A DNA stretch of 64,000 bases. Source: JAPHTQ01 sp050295975. GTDB taxonomy: Bacteria; Pseudomonadota; Gammaproteobacteria; Thiohalomonadales; Thiohalomonadaceae. The notes under the pieces are model-generated. The model searched no databases. It saw only the letters and a list, made by a program, of their open reading frames with translations, and was not told the DNA's origin. Both the position numbers and the translations under genes were made by a program. Positions 1-6,613 of this stretch are shown piece by piece. The DNA lies in the NCBI GenBank assembly GCA_050295975.1, contig JBNKQR010000008.1, positions 1-64,000 on the forward strand, read 5' to 3'. Position 1 is the first letter of the stretch. Every line of letters starts with the position of its first letter.

Positions 1-1045
1 TCTCATAGGCAGGGATGCGCGCTTTACCATAGGCGGGATGGGGCTGCCTTGTGTAAGGCAGCTCAAATACCCTATCAAGCTCTTTTGTGGACAGCGGAAT
101 CGGCGGTGGATTGATCCAGACCTCACGGTTACCGTGGGCCTGCACCAAAGGCCTGGCGTTACCCGGATTGGTCTGCATGTGAAACACCCGCGAGGCGTGG
201 GCGTAGAGCACCGGATCATCTTTCACCTGCTCATAGGAGGGCAGACGCACCACCACCCGGTCCCGTTGTTCTTGTGCAACCTCGCGCAGGGTATGTGGTG
301 TGGCCTCCTCCTCCAGATGGGTCGAATCGAGCTCAACCCAATCAGTCGGCGTTTGCTTGAGCATGAAGGCCGCACCGCGTAGATGACGCATCTCCTGCAT
401 CGTTTTGCCTGCGGCCAGTCCGTGAGTCAGTTCGATGATGGCTCGCTCAGCATTACCGTAGAGCAGGATGTCGGCCTTGGCATCGACCAGTGCAGAACGG
501 CGCACCTTATCCGACCAGTAGTCGTAATGGGCCATGCGACGCAGGCTCGCCTCGATACCTCCTAGCACCACGGTGGCATCTTTATAGGCCTCACGGCAGC
601 GCTGTGAATAGACCACTACCGAGCGATCGGGGCGGTGCCCACCCTCACCATTAGGAGAATAGGCATCATCGGAACGTATCTTGCGATCCGCGGTGTAGCG
701 GTTGACCATGGAGTCCATGTTGCCCGCTGTGACTCCGAAGAACAGGTTGGGCTTGCCCAGACGGCGGAACTCCTCTGCTGAGGTCCAGTCAGGCTGGGCG
801 ATGATGCCGACACGAAACCCCTGCGCCTCCAGTACCCGACCAATCACTGCCATACCAAAGCTGGGGTGATCTACGTAAGCATCACCGGTCACCAGGATCA
901 CATCGCAGGAGTCCCAGCCCAAAGCATCCATCTCCTCCCGCGTCATCGGCAATACCGGCGCAGGCAGGAACCTTTTCGCCCAGTACTGGCGATAGCTGAA
1001 TATGTCGGTATGCGACGGGCCTGTTTTGTGGTTCTGGCTTGGCAA
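1..1045 (-). CDS. ygiQ: YgiQ family radical SAM protein, N-terminal half
   Basis: This reading frame runs off the left edge, so only about 348 N-terminal codons of a protein usually around 700 residues are present. The translation carries YgiQ landmarks: YRQYWAKRF near the N terminus, ALGWDSCDVILVTGDAYVDH, then SPNGEGGHRPDRSVVVY and the GGIEASLRRMAHYDYW block. The radical SAM cysteine cluster of the family lies just beyond the cut and cannot be checked. I place the start at a TTG (1045) preceded by AAAAGGAA, because family members have about 15-20 residues before YW; the frame stays open upstream, so the start is uncertain. The substrate of YgiQ is unknown. A perfect TATAAT on this strand at about 1113-1118 lies upstream but has no good -35 partner. 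Confidence 0.93.
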   Translation of the reverse strand, partial: MPSQNHKTGPSHTDIFSYRQYWAKRFLPAPVLPMTREEMDALGWDSCDVILVTGDAYVDHPSFGMAVIGRVLEAQGFRVGIIAQPDWTSAEEFRRLGKPNLFFGVTAGNMDSMVNRYTADRKIRSDDAYSPNGEGGHRPDRSVVVYSQRCREAYKDATVVLGGIEASLRRMAHYDYWSDKVRRSALVDAKADILLYGNAERAIIELTHGLAAGKTMQEMRHLRGAAFMLKQTPTDWVELDSTHLEEEATPHTLREVAQEQRDRVVVRLPSYEQVKDDPVLYAHASRVFHMQTNPGNARPLVQAHGNREVWINPPPIPLSTKELDRVFELPYTRQPHPAYGKARIPAYE

Positions 1046-1146
1046 CGGGGTTCCTTTTAATGGAGGTTTTACTATCCGAGGTAAAATGGCGTATATTTCA
1101 GTTAATTGGGCATTATACTTGAAGTTAATAGCAAGGAGCCGGACAA

Positions 1147-1458
1147 ATGCGTTTGATTTCCGCCACATCCCTGGTACTGATCGCCGGTTTGGGCCTCACA
1201 CTTCCCGTTTCGGCGGAAGAGCTGCAGATGGCCCCTGAGAGCGCATTGCCGCAGCAGAACGCCATCTCCCTGGAGATGCCAATCAAGGGAATGAGCAAAG
1301 AGGCGGTACGACTTCAGTACGGCGAGCCTAACCAGACCACACCAGCCGTCGGAGACCCACCCATTTCGCGCTGGATCTACGGACGCTACACCGTCTACTT
1401 CGAAGGCGACTACGTTATTCACAGCGTAATCAACGAAACCCGCCATTTCAGCCAATAG
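1147..1458 (+). CDS. Small exported protein, BamE/SmpA-like fold suspected
   Basis: The product has 103 residues. It begins with a clear Sec signal peptide (hydrophobic stretch about residues 5-20, likely cleavage after PVSA). The mature part contains MSKEAVRLQYGEPNQ, followed by PAVGDPPISRWIYGRYTVYFEGDYVIHSVI. The pattern 'x2VxxxxGEP...ppIsrW.Y...vyFe...V.hsv' is typical of small periplasmic domains of the SmpA/BamE type, but the resemblance is by pattern only. The ribosome site AAGGAG lies 8 nt before the ATG. It is divergent from ygiQ and ends 48 nt before the ureohydrolase gene. Function is unknown. Confidence 0.8.
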   Translation: MRLISATSLVLIAGLGLTLPVSAEELQMAPESALPQQNAISLEMPIKGMSKEAVRLQYGEPNQTTPAVGDPPISRWIYGRYTVYFEGDYVIHSVINETRHFSQ

Positions 1459-1506
1459 GCTGGCGCGCAGCAGCGCGTCTGCTCCACCAGCCACGAGAAC
1501 ACCACC

Positions 1507-2565
1507 TTGACCACGAACTTCCCCCTCAGTGAGGTCGTTGCCCGCCTTGAAGCGGGATTACCACCCTCTCCTGAGGCCGGATTTCTTGGTGCGGACCTTG
1601 ACCCCGCCGACTCCTCGCTGGTCCTGCTTCCGGTTCCCTGGGAAGCCACCACCTCCTATGGTGGCGGCACCAGTGCTGCGCCGGCAGCCATCATCCAGGC
1701 CAGCCATCAACTCGATCTGGAAGACAGCTTTGTTGACCGCCCCTATCGCGCCGGTATCGCCTGCCTGCCCACAGACACACGAATCACAGCACTCAATGAA
1801 AGTGCCCGGAGCGATGCACTAGAGGTGATCGCCGCGCTAGAGCAGGGCAAAACCGAGAATGCCGCACTTCAGCGGGTCAACGCCGCCAGCAGCGAGGTTG
1901 ATACCATTGTCTACCAAAGTGCCCGGGAGCAGCTGGATGAGGGGCGCCTCGTAGGCCTGATCGGTGGCGACCACTCCTCACCACTGGGACTGATCCGTGC
2001 CCTGGCCGACACCAGTGAACCTTTCGCCATCCTCCACTTTGACGCCCACCATGACCTGCGCCACGCTTACGAGGGATTCACCGGTTCTCACGCCTCCATC
2101 TTCCACAACGTCATGGAGACAGTGCCTGGGGTCAGCAAGTTGGTACAGGTAGCCATACGCGACTACAGCCGTGCGGAGAAAGAGTACGCCAAAGAGCTGG
2201 GGGAACGCTGTCACGTATTTTATGCTGCCGAGCTGTTCCGTATGCAGGCCGAAGGCAAGCCTTTCCACATGGTAAGTGAAGCGATCCTCGAACAGCTGCC
2301 GCAACGGGTCTATATCTCCTTTGACATCGATGCCCTCGACCCGCCCTATTGCCCTTCTACAGGCACACCAGTGCCCGGCGGCCTGAGCTTTGCCGAGGCC
2401 AGCTATATTCTTGATCAACTCAGTGCATCCGGGCGTACTATCGTCGGTTTCGATATATGCGAAGTGACTCCCAGCACTGACGGCAACGAGTGGGATGCTA
2501 ACGTTGGTGCCCGCCTACTATATAAATTGTGCGGCACGTTGCTGCACAGCCACAAACTTTGCTAG
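1507..2565 (+). CDS. Ureohydrolase (agmatinase/arginase family)
   Basis: The 352-residue protein has all metal-binding motifs of the Mn-dependent ureohydrolases: GGDHSSPLG (His ligand), FDAHHDLR (Asp-His-Asp) and SFDIDALDPP (Asp-Asp). These enzymes hydrolyse guanidino compounds to urea and an amine. The stretch DLRHAYEGFTGSHASIFHNV resembles the long 'agmatinase family' proteins rather than classical SpeB, so agmatine is plausible but unproven as substrate. The start is a TTG at 1507 with a poor ribosome site, and no better start is near. The stop lies 10 nt before the ATG of the DAHP-synthase-like gene, so the two are probably co-transcribed, a pairing that no standard pathway explains. Confidence 0.9.
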   Translation: MTTNFPLSEVVARLEAGLPPSPEAGFLGADLDPADSSLVLLPVPWEATTSYGGGTSAAPAAIIQASHQLDLEDSFVDRPYRAGIACLPTDTRITALNESARSDALEVIAALEQGKTENAALQRVNAASSEVDTIVYQSAREQLDEGRLVGLIGGDHSSPLGLIRALADTSEPFAILHFDAHHDLRHAYEGFTGSHASIFHNVMETVPGVSKLVQVAIRDYSRAEKEYAKELGERCHVFYAAELFRMQAEGKPFHMVSEAILEQLPQRVYISFDIDALDPPYCPSTGTPVPGGLSFAEASYILDQLSASGRTIVGFDICEVTPSTDGNEWDANVGARLLYKLCGTLLHSHKLC

Positions 2566-2575
2566 GAAGCCGCAG

Positions 2576-3703
2576 ATGATCGTTATCCTCAATTCCGATA
2601 GTCCCAAAGGCTCCGATGCCTACAGTCAGACCATGGAATACCTCGCCAACCTCCCCGGCGTTAGTGTGCGGGTTCATGAGGAGCGAGGTAGCCTGCAAAC
2701 TCTCACCGAACTCTATCTGGTCGGCGACACCGCCACCCTTAGTGAAAAGGATATCGCAGCGCTACCAGGGGTTGAGCGTGTGGTACGGGTCTCCCGTGAG
2801 TACCGGATTCTCGGCCGTCACAAGAACGATCACCGTGCCACCGGTTTTGAATACAACGGCGTACACTTCGGTCAGGACAACCTCAACCTCTTCGCTGGAC
2901 TCTGCGCGGTCAACACCCCGGAAGACGTTGAAACGATGATGAAGGTGCTACAGGAGAACGGGCAGGTCTGTACCCGCATGGGAGCCTACAAACCACGCAC
3001 CAATCCTTACGCCTTCCAGGGCCACGGCAAGGCATGTCTGCCCTACGTTTTCGAACTGGCGGGGAAATATGGCATTAAGGTAATCGCCATGGAGGTGACC
3101 CATGAGAGTCACGTGGCAGAGATCAATGAGGCACTGCATCAGACCGGCAACCCCACCGGCATCATGCTACAGATCGGTACCCGCAACACCCAGAATTTTG
3201 AGCTACTCAAGGCGGTAGGCCGTCAGCGGGAGTTCCCGGTGCTGCTCAAGCGAGGTTTCGGCATCACCCTGGAAGAGTCGCTCAACGCTGCGGAGTATCT
3301 GGCCAGTGAAGGCAACAGCCGGGTGATCTTCGGCCTTCGCGGAATGAAGACCAACATGGGCGACCCGCACCGCAACTTCGTCGACTTCGCCCATGTGCCT
3401 GTGGTCAAACGTATGACCCGTATGCCGGTCTGTATCGACCCTTCGCACTCGGTCGGTACCCGTGACAGCGCCCCCGATGGCCTACTGGATGTGATGCATG
3501 TTACCGCCCAGGGCGTGATTGCTGGTGCCAACATGATCCTGGTCGACTTCCACCCCCATCCCCCACGTGCACTGGTCGATGGGCCACAGGCACTACAACT
3601 TCACGAGCTGCCCTGGTTTATCGAGGATGTCCGTATCGCCCGTGAAGCCTACGAAAAGCGTTGTGCCCTGGCCGCCAACACCCTGATCCCTCTGCCAGCA
3701 TGA
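2576..3703 (+). CDS. Divergent DAHP synthase-like protein (paralogue of AroF)
   Basis: The product has 375 residues, with an N-terminal ferredoxin/ACT-like segment (about 1-80) and a DAHP-synthase TIM barrel as in type I-beta enzymes. The start is ATG 2576 with GGAAG upstream; a longer frame from 2495 would overlap the ureohydrolase. Kept motifs are KPRTNPYAFQG (about 139-149), QIGTRNTQNFELL, DPSHSVG (about 288-294) and a barrel Asp at about 335. Differences from the canonical paralogue at 49778-50797 are systematic: GPCSVE is AGLCAVN, CERG is GLRG, and the metal-ligand region VEMHPTP is VDFHPHP (Glu to Asp). The cysteine and histidine metal ligands are kept. It may be a DAHP synthase with altered regulation or a related aldolase with another substrate. 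Confidence 0.85.
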   Translation: MIVILNSDSPKGSDAYSQTMEYLANLPGVSVRVHEERGSLQTLTELYLVGDTATLSEKDIAALPGVERVVRVSREYRILGRHKNDHRATGFEYNGVHFGQDNLNLFAGLCAVNTPEDVETMMKVLQENGQVCTRMGAYKPRTNPYAFQGHGKACLPYVFELAGKYGIKVIAMEVTHESHVAEINEALHQTGNPTGIMLQIGTRNTQNFELLKAVGRQREFPVLLKRGFGITLEESLNAAEYLASEGNSRVIFGLRGMKTNMGDPHRNFVDFAHVPVVKRMTRMPVCIDPSHSVGTRDSAPDGLLDVMHVTAQGVIAGANMILVDFHPHPPRALVDGPQALQLHELPWFIEDVRIAREAYEKRCALAANTLIPLPA

Positions 3704-3753
3704 CAGTCAAACATGTCAAGGGGTCTGCCATAGTCTGCCATATGACATGACAT
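3701..3753 (+). promoter_or_regulatory. Putative activator site cluster upstream of the rhodanese operon
   Basis: TGACA at 3701-3705 and TGTCA at 3714-3718 form an inverted pair, and TGACATGACAT follows at 3743-3753. The cluster lies about 70-120 nt upstream of the -24/-12 promoter at 3824, the usual distance for an enhancer-binding protein. The same half-sites occur before the regulator gene and before sqr. The first half-site overlaps the stop codon of the preceding gene. Assignment to the FisR-like regulator is inferred. Confidence 0.5.
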
Positions 3754-3823
3754 CTGGCATCAAAGCCCCACAATAAATGGTTAATTACTCGCATAAAGCC
3801 CATTTATATTTTTTTTACAACGA

Positions 3824-3839
3824 TGGCATGTAAGTTGCT
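3824..3839 (+). promoter_or_regulatory. Sigma-54 (-24/-12) promoter of the lipoprotein-rhodanese operon
   Basis: TGGCATGTAAGTTGCT matches the consensus TGGCAYRNNNNTTGCW at every defined position, with the required GG-N10-GC spacing. An A/T-rich stretch (3799-3820) separates it from the half-site cluster, as is common where DNA bending brings activator and polymerase together. The leader to the first start codon is about 110 nt. Confidence 0.8.
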
Positions 3840-3957
3840 GTGACGACTGGAACCGTAACACTTGCCACCTCACAAAAAACTGGCATTATCCAGGTAAGAG
3901 TGTAACGGATACTACCCAGCGACCACCCGGCACAGACCGGGAAGAAATGGAGGAACC

Positions 3958-4164
3958 ATGAAGTACCGCAATATCCCCTTCCTTTTTACCCTTATTATCG
4001 GCGTTTTTCTGCTTAACGGCTGTGCCAGTACTGGTACCACCCCGAAGGCTGAAACCACTGCGACCGCTGAAGTCCCGGCCCCTGCTGCGGCTCCTGCTGC
4101 TGAAAAGAAACCAACCACCAAGAAAAAAGGTACCGCTGGCGAAGCAGAGCCTGAATGTGACTAA
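3958..4164 (+). CDS. Small Ala/Pro/Lys-rich lipoprotein
   Basis: The 68-residue product has a lipoprotein signal peptide ending in the lipobox LNGC at about residue 22. The mature part is low-complexity, rich in Ala, Pro, Thr and Lys, with a KKPTTKKKG basic stretch and an acidic end EAEPECD containing one further Cys. GGAGGA lies 4 nt before the ATG. It is the first gene behind the -24/-12 promoter at 3824 and is followed 93 nt later by the first rhodanese. No family is recognised; an anchor, spacer or sulfur-accepting role is speculation. Confidence 0.75.
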   Translation: MKYRNIPFLFTLIIGVFLLNGCASTGTTPKAETTATAEVPAPAAAPAAEKKPTTKKKGTAGEAEPECD

Positions 4165-4257
4165 TGTTATTTACAAAACACCCCAGAGAAGAAAGTTAAA
4201 ACAAGGTTATACGCTCGAATAAAAAAGCACACATACCAAACCAAAGGAGAAACAGTA

Positions 4258-4911
4258 ATGAAAATAACAAATGTCATTACGTCTACAGCATTGATGGCGG
4301 TGTTATCGCTCTCCACCTCCGCTGTACTGGCTGAAAATGTTGAGGTAAAGATTACCCCGGAAATGGCCAAGGCTGAGGTGATGCATAACGGAAAAAAAGT
4401 CTCCATCATGCGTAATCAGGATCAGAAAAATACTGTCAACCCCGCCTTCGCCAAAACCTCACGCAAATGCCCCCCCTTCTGTATTAAACCCATTTCTCTT
4501 GGTCACGGTGTAGAGACTATCGGTGAACTCGAAGTTATCGACTACGCAAAGAAACTAAGCAAAGGTGATAAGTCGGTCATCCTGGTTGATAACCGTACCC
4601 CTGACTGGGTTGAGCGCGGCACTATCCCCGGCGCAGTCAATATCCCCTACACCAAAATGAGCCGTGCCAAGGGCGCCGATGACATCACCATCGCTGAAAC
4701 CCTGGAAAAACTGGGCGCCAAAGAGACTTCAAAGGGTTGGGACTTTAGCAAGGCCAAAACCGCTGTCTTCTTCTGCAACGGAATGTGGTGTGGTCAGTCA
4801 CCTGCTGGTATCGCAGGTCTGCTCAAGGAAGGCTTTCCAGGCGAGAAAATCAAATGGTATCGCGGTGGCATGCAGAGCTGGGAAGTTCTCGGACTGACCA
4901 CTGTTAAGTAA
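4258..4911 (+). CDS. Exported rhodanese-domain protein, copy 1
   Basis: The 217-residue protein has a Sec signal peptide (cleavage likely after SAVLA, residue 25). A family-specific N-terminal segment follows (ITPEMA, MRNQDQ, then SRKCPPFC with Cys71 and Cys75), and then a single rhodanese domain. The domain shows the DNRTPDW strand-loop, GTIPGAVNIP, an active loop CNGMWCG with Cys173 and Cys178, and the C-terminal YRGGMQSWEVLGL. The mature protein has exactly these four cysteines. Rhodaneses carry sulfane sulfur as a cysteine persulfide, so periplasmic sulfur transfer is the likely role. It belongs to the operon driven from 3824 and is followed 26 nt later by a close paralogue. Confidence 0.92.
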   Translation: MKITNVITSTALMAVLSLSTSAVLAENVEVKITPEMAKAEVMHNGKKVSIMRNQDQKNTVNPAFAKTSRKCPPFCIKPISLGHGVETIGELEVIDYAKKLSKGDKSVILVDNRTPDWVERGTIPGAVNIPYTKMSRAKGADDITIAETLEKLGAKETSKGWDFSKAKTAVFFCNGMWCGQSPAGIAGLLKEGFPGEKIKWYRGGMQSWEVLGLTTVK

Positions 4912-4937
4912 CCACTTTTTACACAAGGATACGAATA

Positions 4938-5603
4938 ATGATGCACAAAAAACTTACCCACATTATTGGCGCGCTGCTGAGCGCCGCCGCTATGTCTACC
5001 CTCCCCGGCCAGGCTTCAGCCGAAGAACTGGCGGTGAAGATCACCCCTGAGAAGGCCACAGCCACAGTTATGCACAAGGGCAAAATGATGACCCTGATGC
5101 GTAACCAGGATCAAAAGCACGAAATCAACCCTGCGTTCCAAATCACCTCGCGTAAGTGCCCTCCCTTCTGCATCAAGCCGATTAAGCTACATAAAGATGT
5201 TGAGACCGTTGCTGAACTTGAAATCATCGATGCGCTGGAGAAAATGGCCAAGGGCAACAAAAACATCCTGGTTGTCGATAACCGTACCCCGGACTGGCAT
5301 AAGCGCGGCACCATTCCTGGCGCAATCAATATTCCCTTCACCAAAATCAACCGTAGCAAAGGCGCAGATGACCTTTCCATCGCAGAATCCCTTGAAACCT
5401 TTGGCGCTAAAGAGACCGCCAAAGGCTGGGATTTCAGCAAGGTTAAGACCATCTATCTGTTCTGTAACGGCATGTGGTGTGGTCAGTCTCCACTTGGTAT
5501 TGCTGGCCTGATTGGTGAGGGCTTCCCTGCCAAAAAGATCAAGTGGTACCGTGGCGGCATGCAGGATTGGGAAGTACTGGGACTGACTACCGTCAAGCCC
5601 TGA
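4938..5603 (+). CDS. Exported rhodanese-domain protein, copy 2
   Basis: This 221-residue paralogue of the gene just upstream has the same architecture: signal peptide (cleavage after QASA, about residue 28), ITPEKA, MRNQDQ, SRKCPPFC (Cys74, Cys78), DNRTPDW, GTIPGAINIP, CNGMWCG (Cys176, Cys181) and YRGGMQDWEVLGL. It differs mainly in surface positions, consistent with an older tandem duplication rather than a recent one. Start may be either of two adjacent ATGs (4938 or 4941), with AAGGA upstream. A strong terminator follows at 5630, so it is the last gene of the transcription unit. Function as periplasmic sulfane-sulfur carrier is inferred from the family. Confidence 0.92.
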   Translation: MMHKKLTHIIGALLSAAAMSTLPGQASAEELAVKITPEKATATVMHKGKMMTLMRNQDQKHEINPAFQITSRKCPPFCIKPIKLHKDVETVAELEIIDALEKMAKGNKNILVVDNRTPDWHKRGTIPGAINIPFTKINRSKGADDLSIAESLETFGAKETAKGWDFSKVKTIYLFCNGMWCGQSPLGIAGLIGEGFPAKKIKWYRGGMQDWEVLGLTTVKP

Positions 5604-5629
5604 TTCACCCATCTGTATAGCAAAAACAG

Positions 5630-5655
5630 CGGCCTCTTCATGAGGCCGTTTTTTT
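5630..5655 (+). terminator. Rho-independent terminator after rhodanese copy 2
   Basis: A 7-bp stem CGGCCTC/GAGGCCG with a short loop is followed by seven T residues. It separates the first two rhodanese genes from the third, which therefore needs its own promoter. Confidence 0.85.
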
Positions 5656-5832
5656 ATTGTCGCATTAGTAATTCTGATAAACATCCTGGTGGCATGAAGC
5701 CCTTAATTTTGACGTAACTTTACTGTGTAAAGATGTGAATACAGCACCAGTATCGTCTTCGACAAACTGGCATCATCTTGTTAACTTAAGTACTTAGAAA
5801 TACACAGCAATAGCTGGAAATATGGAGGTAGC
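5656..5832. other. Intergenic region upstream of the lipid-anchored rhodanese
   Basis: This 177-nt stretch contains no gene. It has TGGCATCATCTTGTTA near 5776, which resembles a -24/-12 element but lacks the GG-N10-GC spacing. TTGACG at 5709 could be a -35 box but has no convincing -10. No TGACA/TGTCA half-sites were seen. The promoter of the gene at 5833 is therefore undetermined. Confidence 0.4.
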
Positions 5833-6564
5833 ATGAAGTTTCCCATCCCGCAGCTCGCCTTATTGACCCTGATCTCCGGGGCCTCCCTGCTTGGCGGCTG
5901 TAGCTTTCTCGCACCCGAAGCAGATCATAAAGCCCCTAAAAAGACTCCCCCTCCGAAGGAGGAGAAGGTTGCGGTGAAGATCACACCGGAGATGGCACAA
6001 GCTATCGTCAAACATGATGGACAAAAGATTATTATCCAGCGTAATCAGGACGAAGAGAATCGGGTCAACGAAGATTACGCCAAAACCTCCCGGATCTGCC
6101 CACCTTTCTGCATCAAACCCGCCAGCCTGGGCCATGGGGTAGAAACGGTCGGCGAGCTTGAGGTCATCGACTATGCGGTTAAGCAGAGCAAAGGAGACCA
6201 ATCGATTGTTCTGGTAGACGCACGTAGCCCTGAGTGGTTAAAGCAGGGCACCATTCCAGGTTCAATTAACATTCCCTATAGCCGGTTGAACCGTAGCAAA
6301 GGTGCTGTCAACAAAGTCATTGTTAAGTCGATGAAGCTATTAGGAGTAAAGAAATCTGGCAAGGGCTGGAACTTCAAGAAGGCCAAGACCGTGGTACTTT
6401 TCTCAAATGGTATGTGGAGCGACCAATCAGCCTCCGCGGTTAAAGGGCTGCTTAAAGAGGGCTATCCGGCAAAGAAGATAAAGTGGTATCGCGGCGGAAT
6501 GCAGAGCTGGGAGATCCTGGGTCTGACAATAGTGAAGCCAAAACCAAAGAATGAGGAATTATGA
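5833..6564 (+). CDS. Rhodanese-like lipoprotein without loop cysteines, copy 3
   Basis: The 243-residue protein is a paralogue of the two upstream rhodaneses but is lipidated: lipobox LLGGC at Cys23, then a charged Pro/Lys linker (residues 28-44). It keeps the family segment (ITPEMA, QRNQDE, SRICPPFC with Cys89 and Cys93), GTIPGSINIP and the YRGGMQSWEILGL end. The active loop reads SNGMWSDQS: both cysteines of CNGMWC are serines (Ser191, Ser196), so it cannot form the loop persulfide. The reading frame is intact, so it is probably a pseudoenzyme or a binding/anchoring subunit rather than a decayed gene. GGAGGT precedes the ATG. A bidirectional terminator separates it from the convergent regulator gene. 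Confidence 0.92.
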   Translation: MKFPIPQLALLTLISGASLLGGCSFLAPEADHKAPKKTPPPKEEKVAVKITPEMAQAIVKHDGQKIIIQRNQDEENRVNEDYAKTSRICPPFCIKPASLGHGVETVGELEVIDYAVKQSKGDQSIVLVDARSPEWLKQGTIPGSINIPYSRLNRSKGAVNKVIVKSMKLLGVKKSGKGWNFKKAKTVVLFSNGMWSDQSASAVKGLLKEGYPAKKIKWYRGGMQSWEILGLTIVKPKPKNEEL

Positions 6565-6567
6565 ACA

Positions 6568-6593
6568 AAAAAAGCGGCCAATGGCCGCTTTTT
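6568..6593. terminator. Bidirectional terminator between rhodanese copy 3 and fisR-like gene
   Basis: A GCGGCC/GGCCGC stem flanked by runs of A on the left and T on the right can terminate both convergent genes. Confidence 0.85.
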
Positions 6594-6613
6594 ACATCTC
6601 TCATGACTAACTC

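Noticed and set aside
5774..5790. Possible -24/-12 promoter before rhodanese copy 3 (TGGCATCATCTTGTTA)
   Set aside because: The spacing is wrong (no GC ten bases after GG) and no half-site repeats are present upstream.
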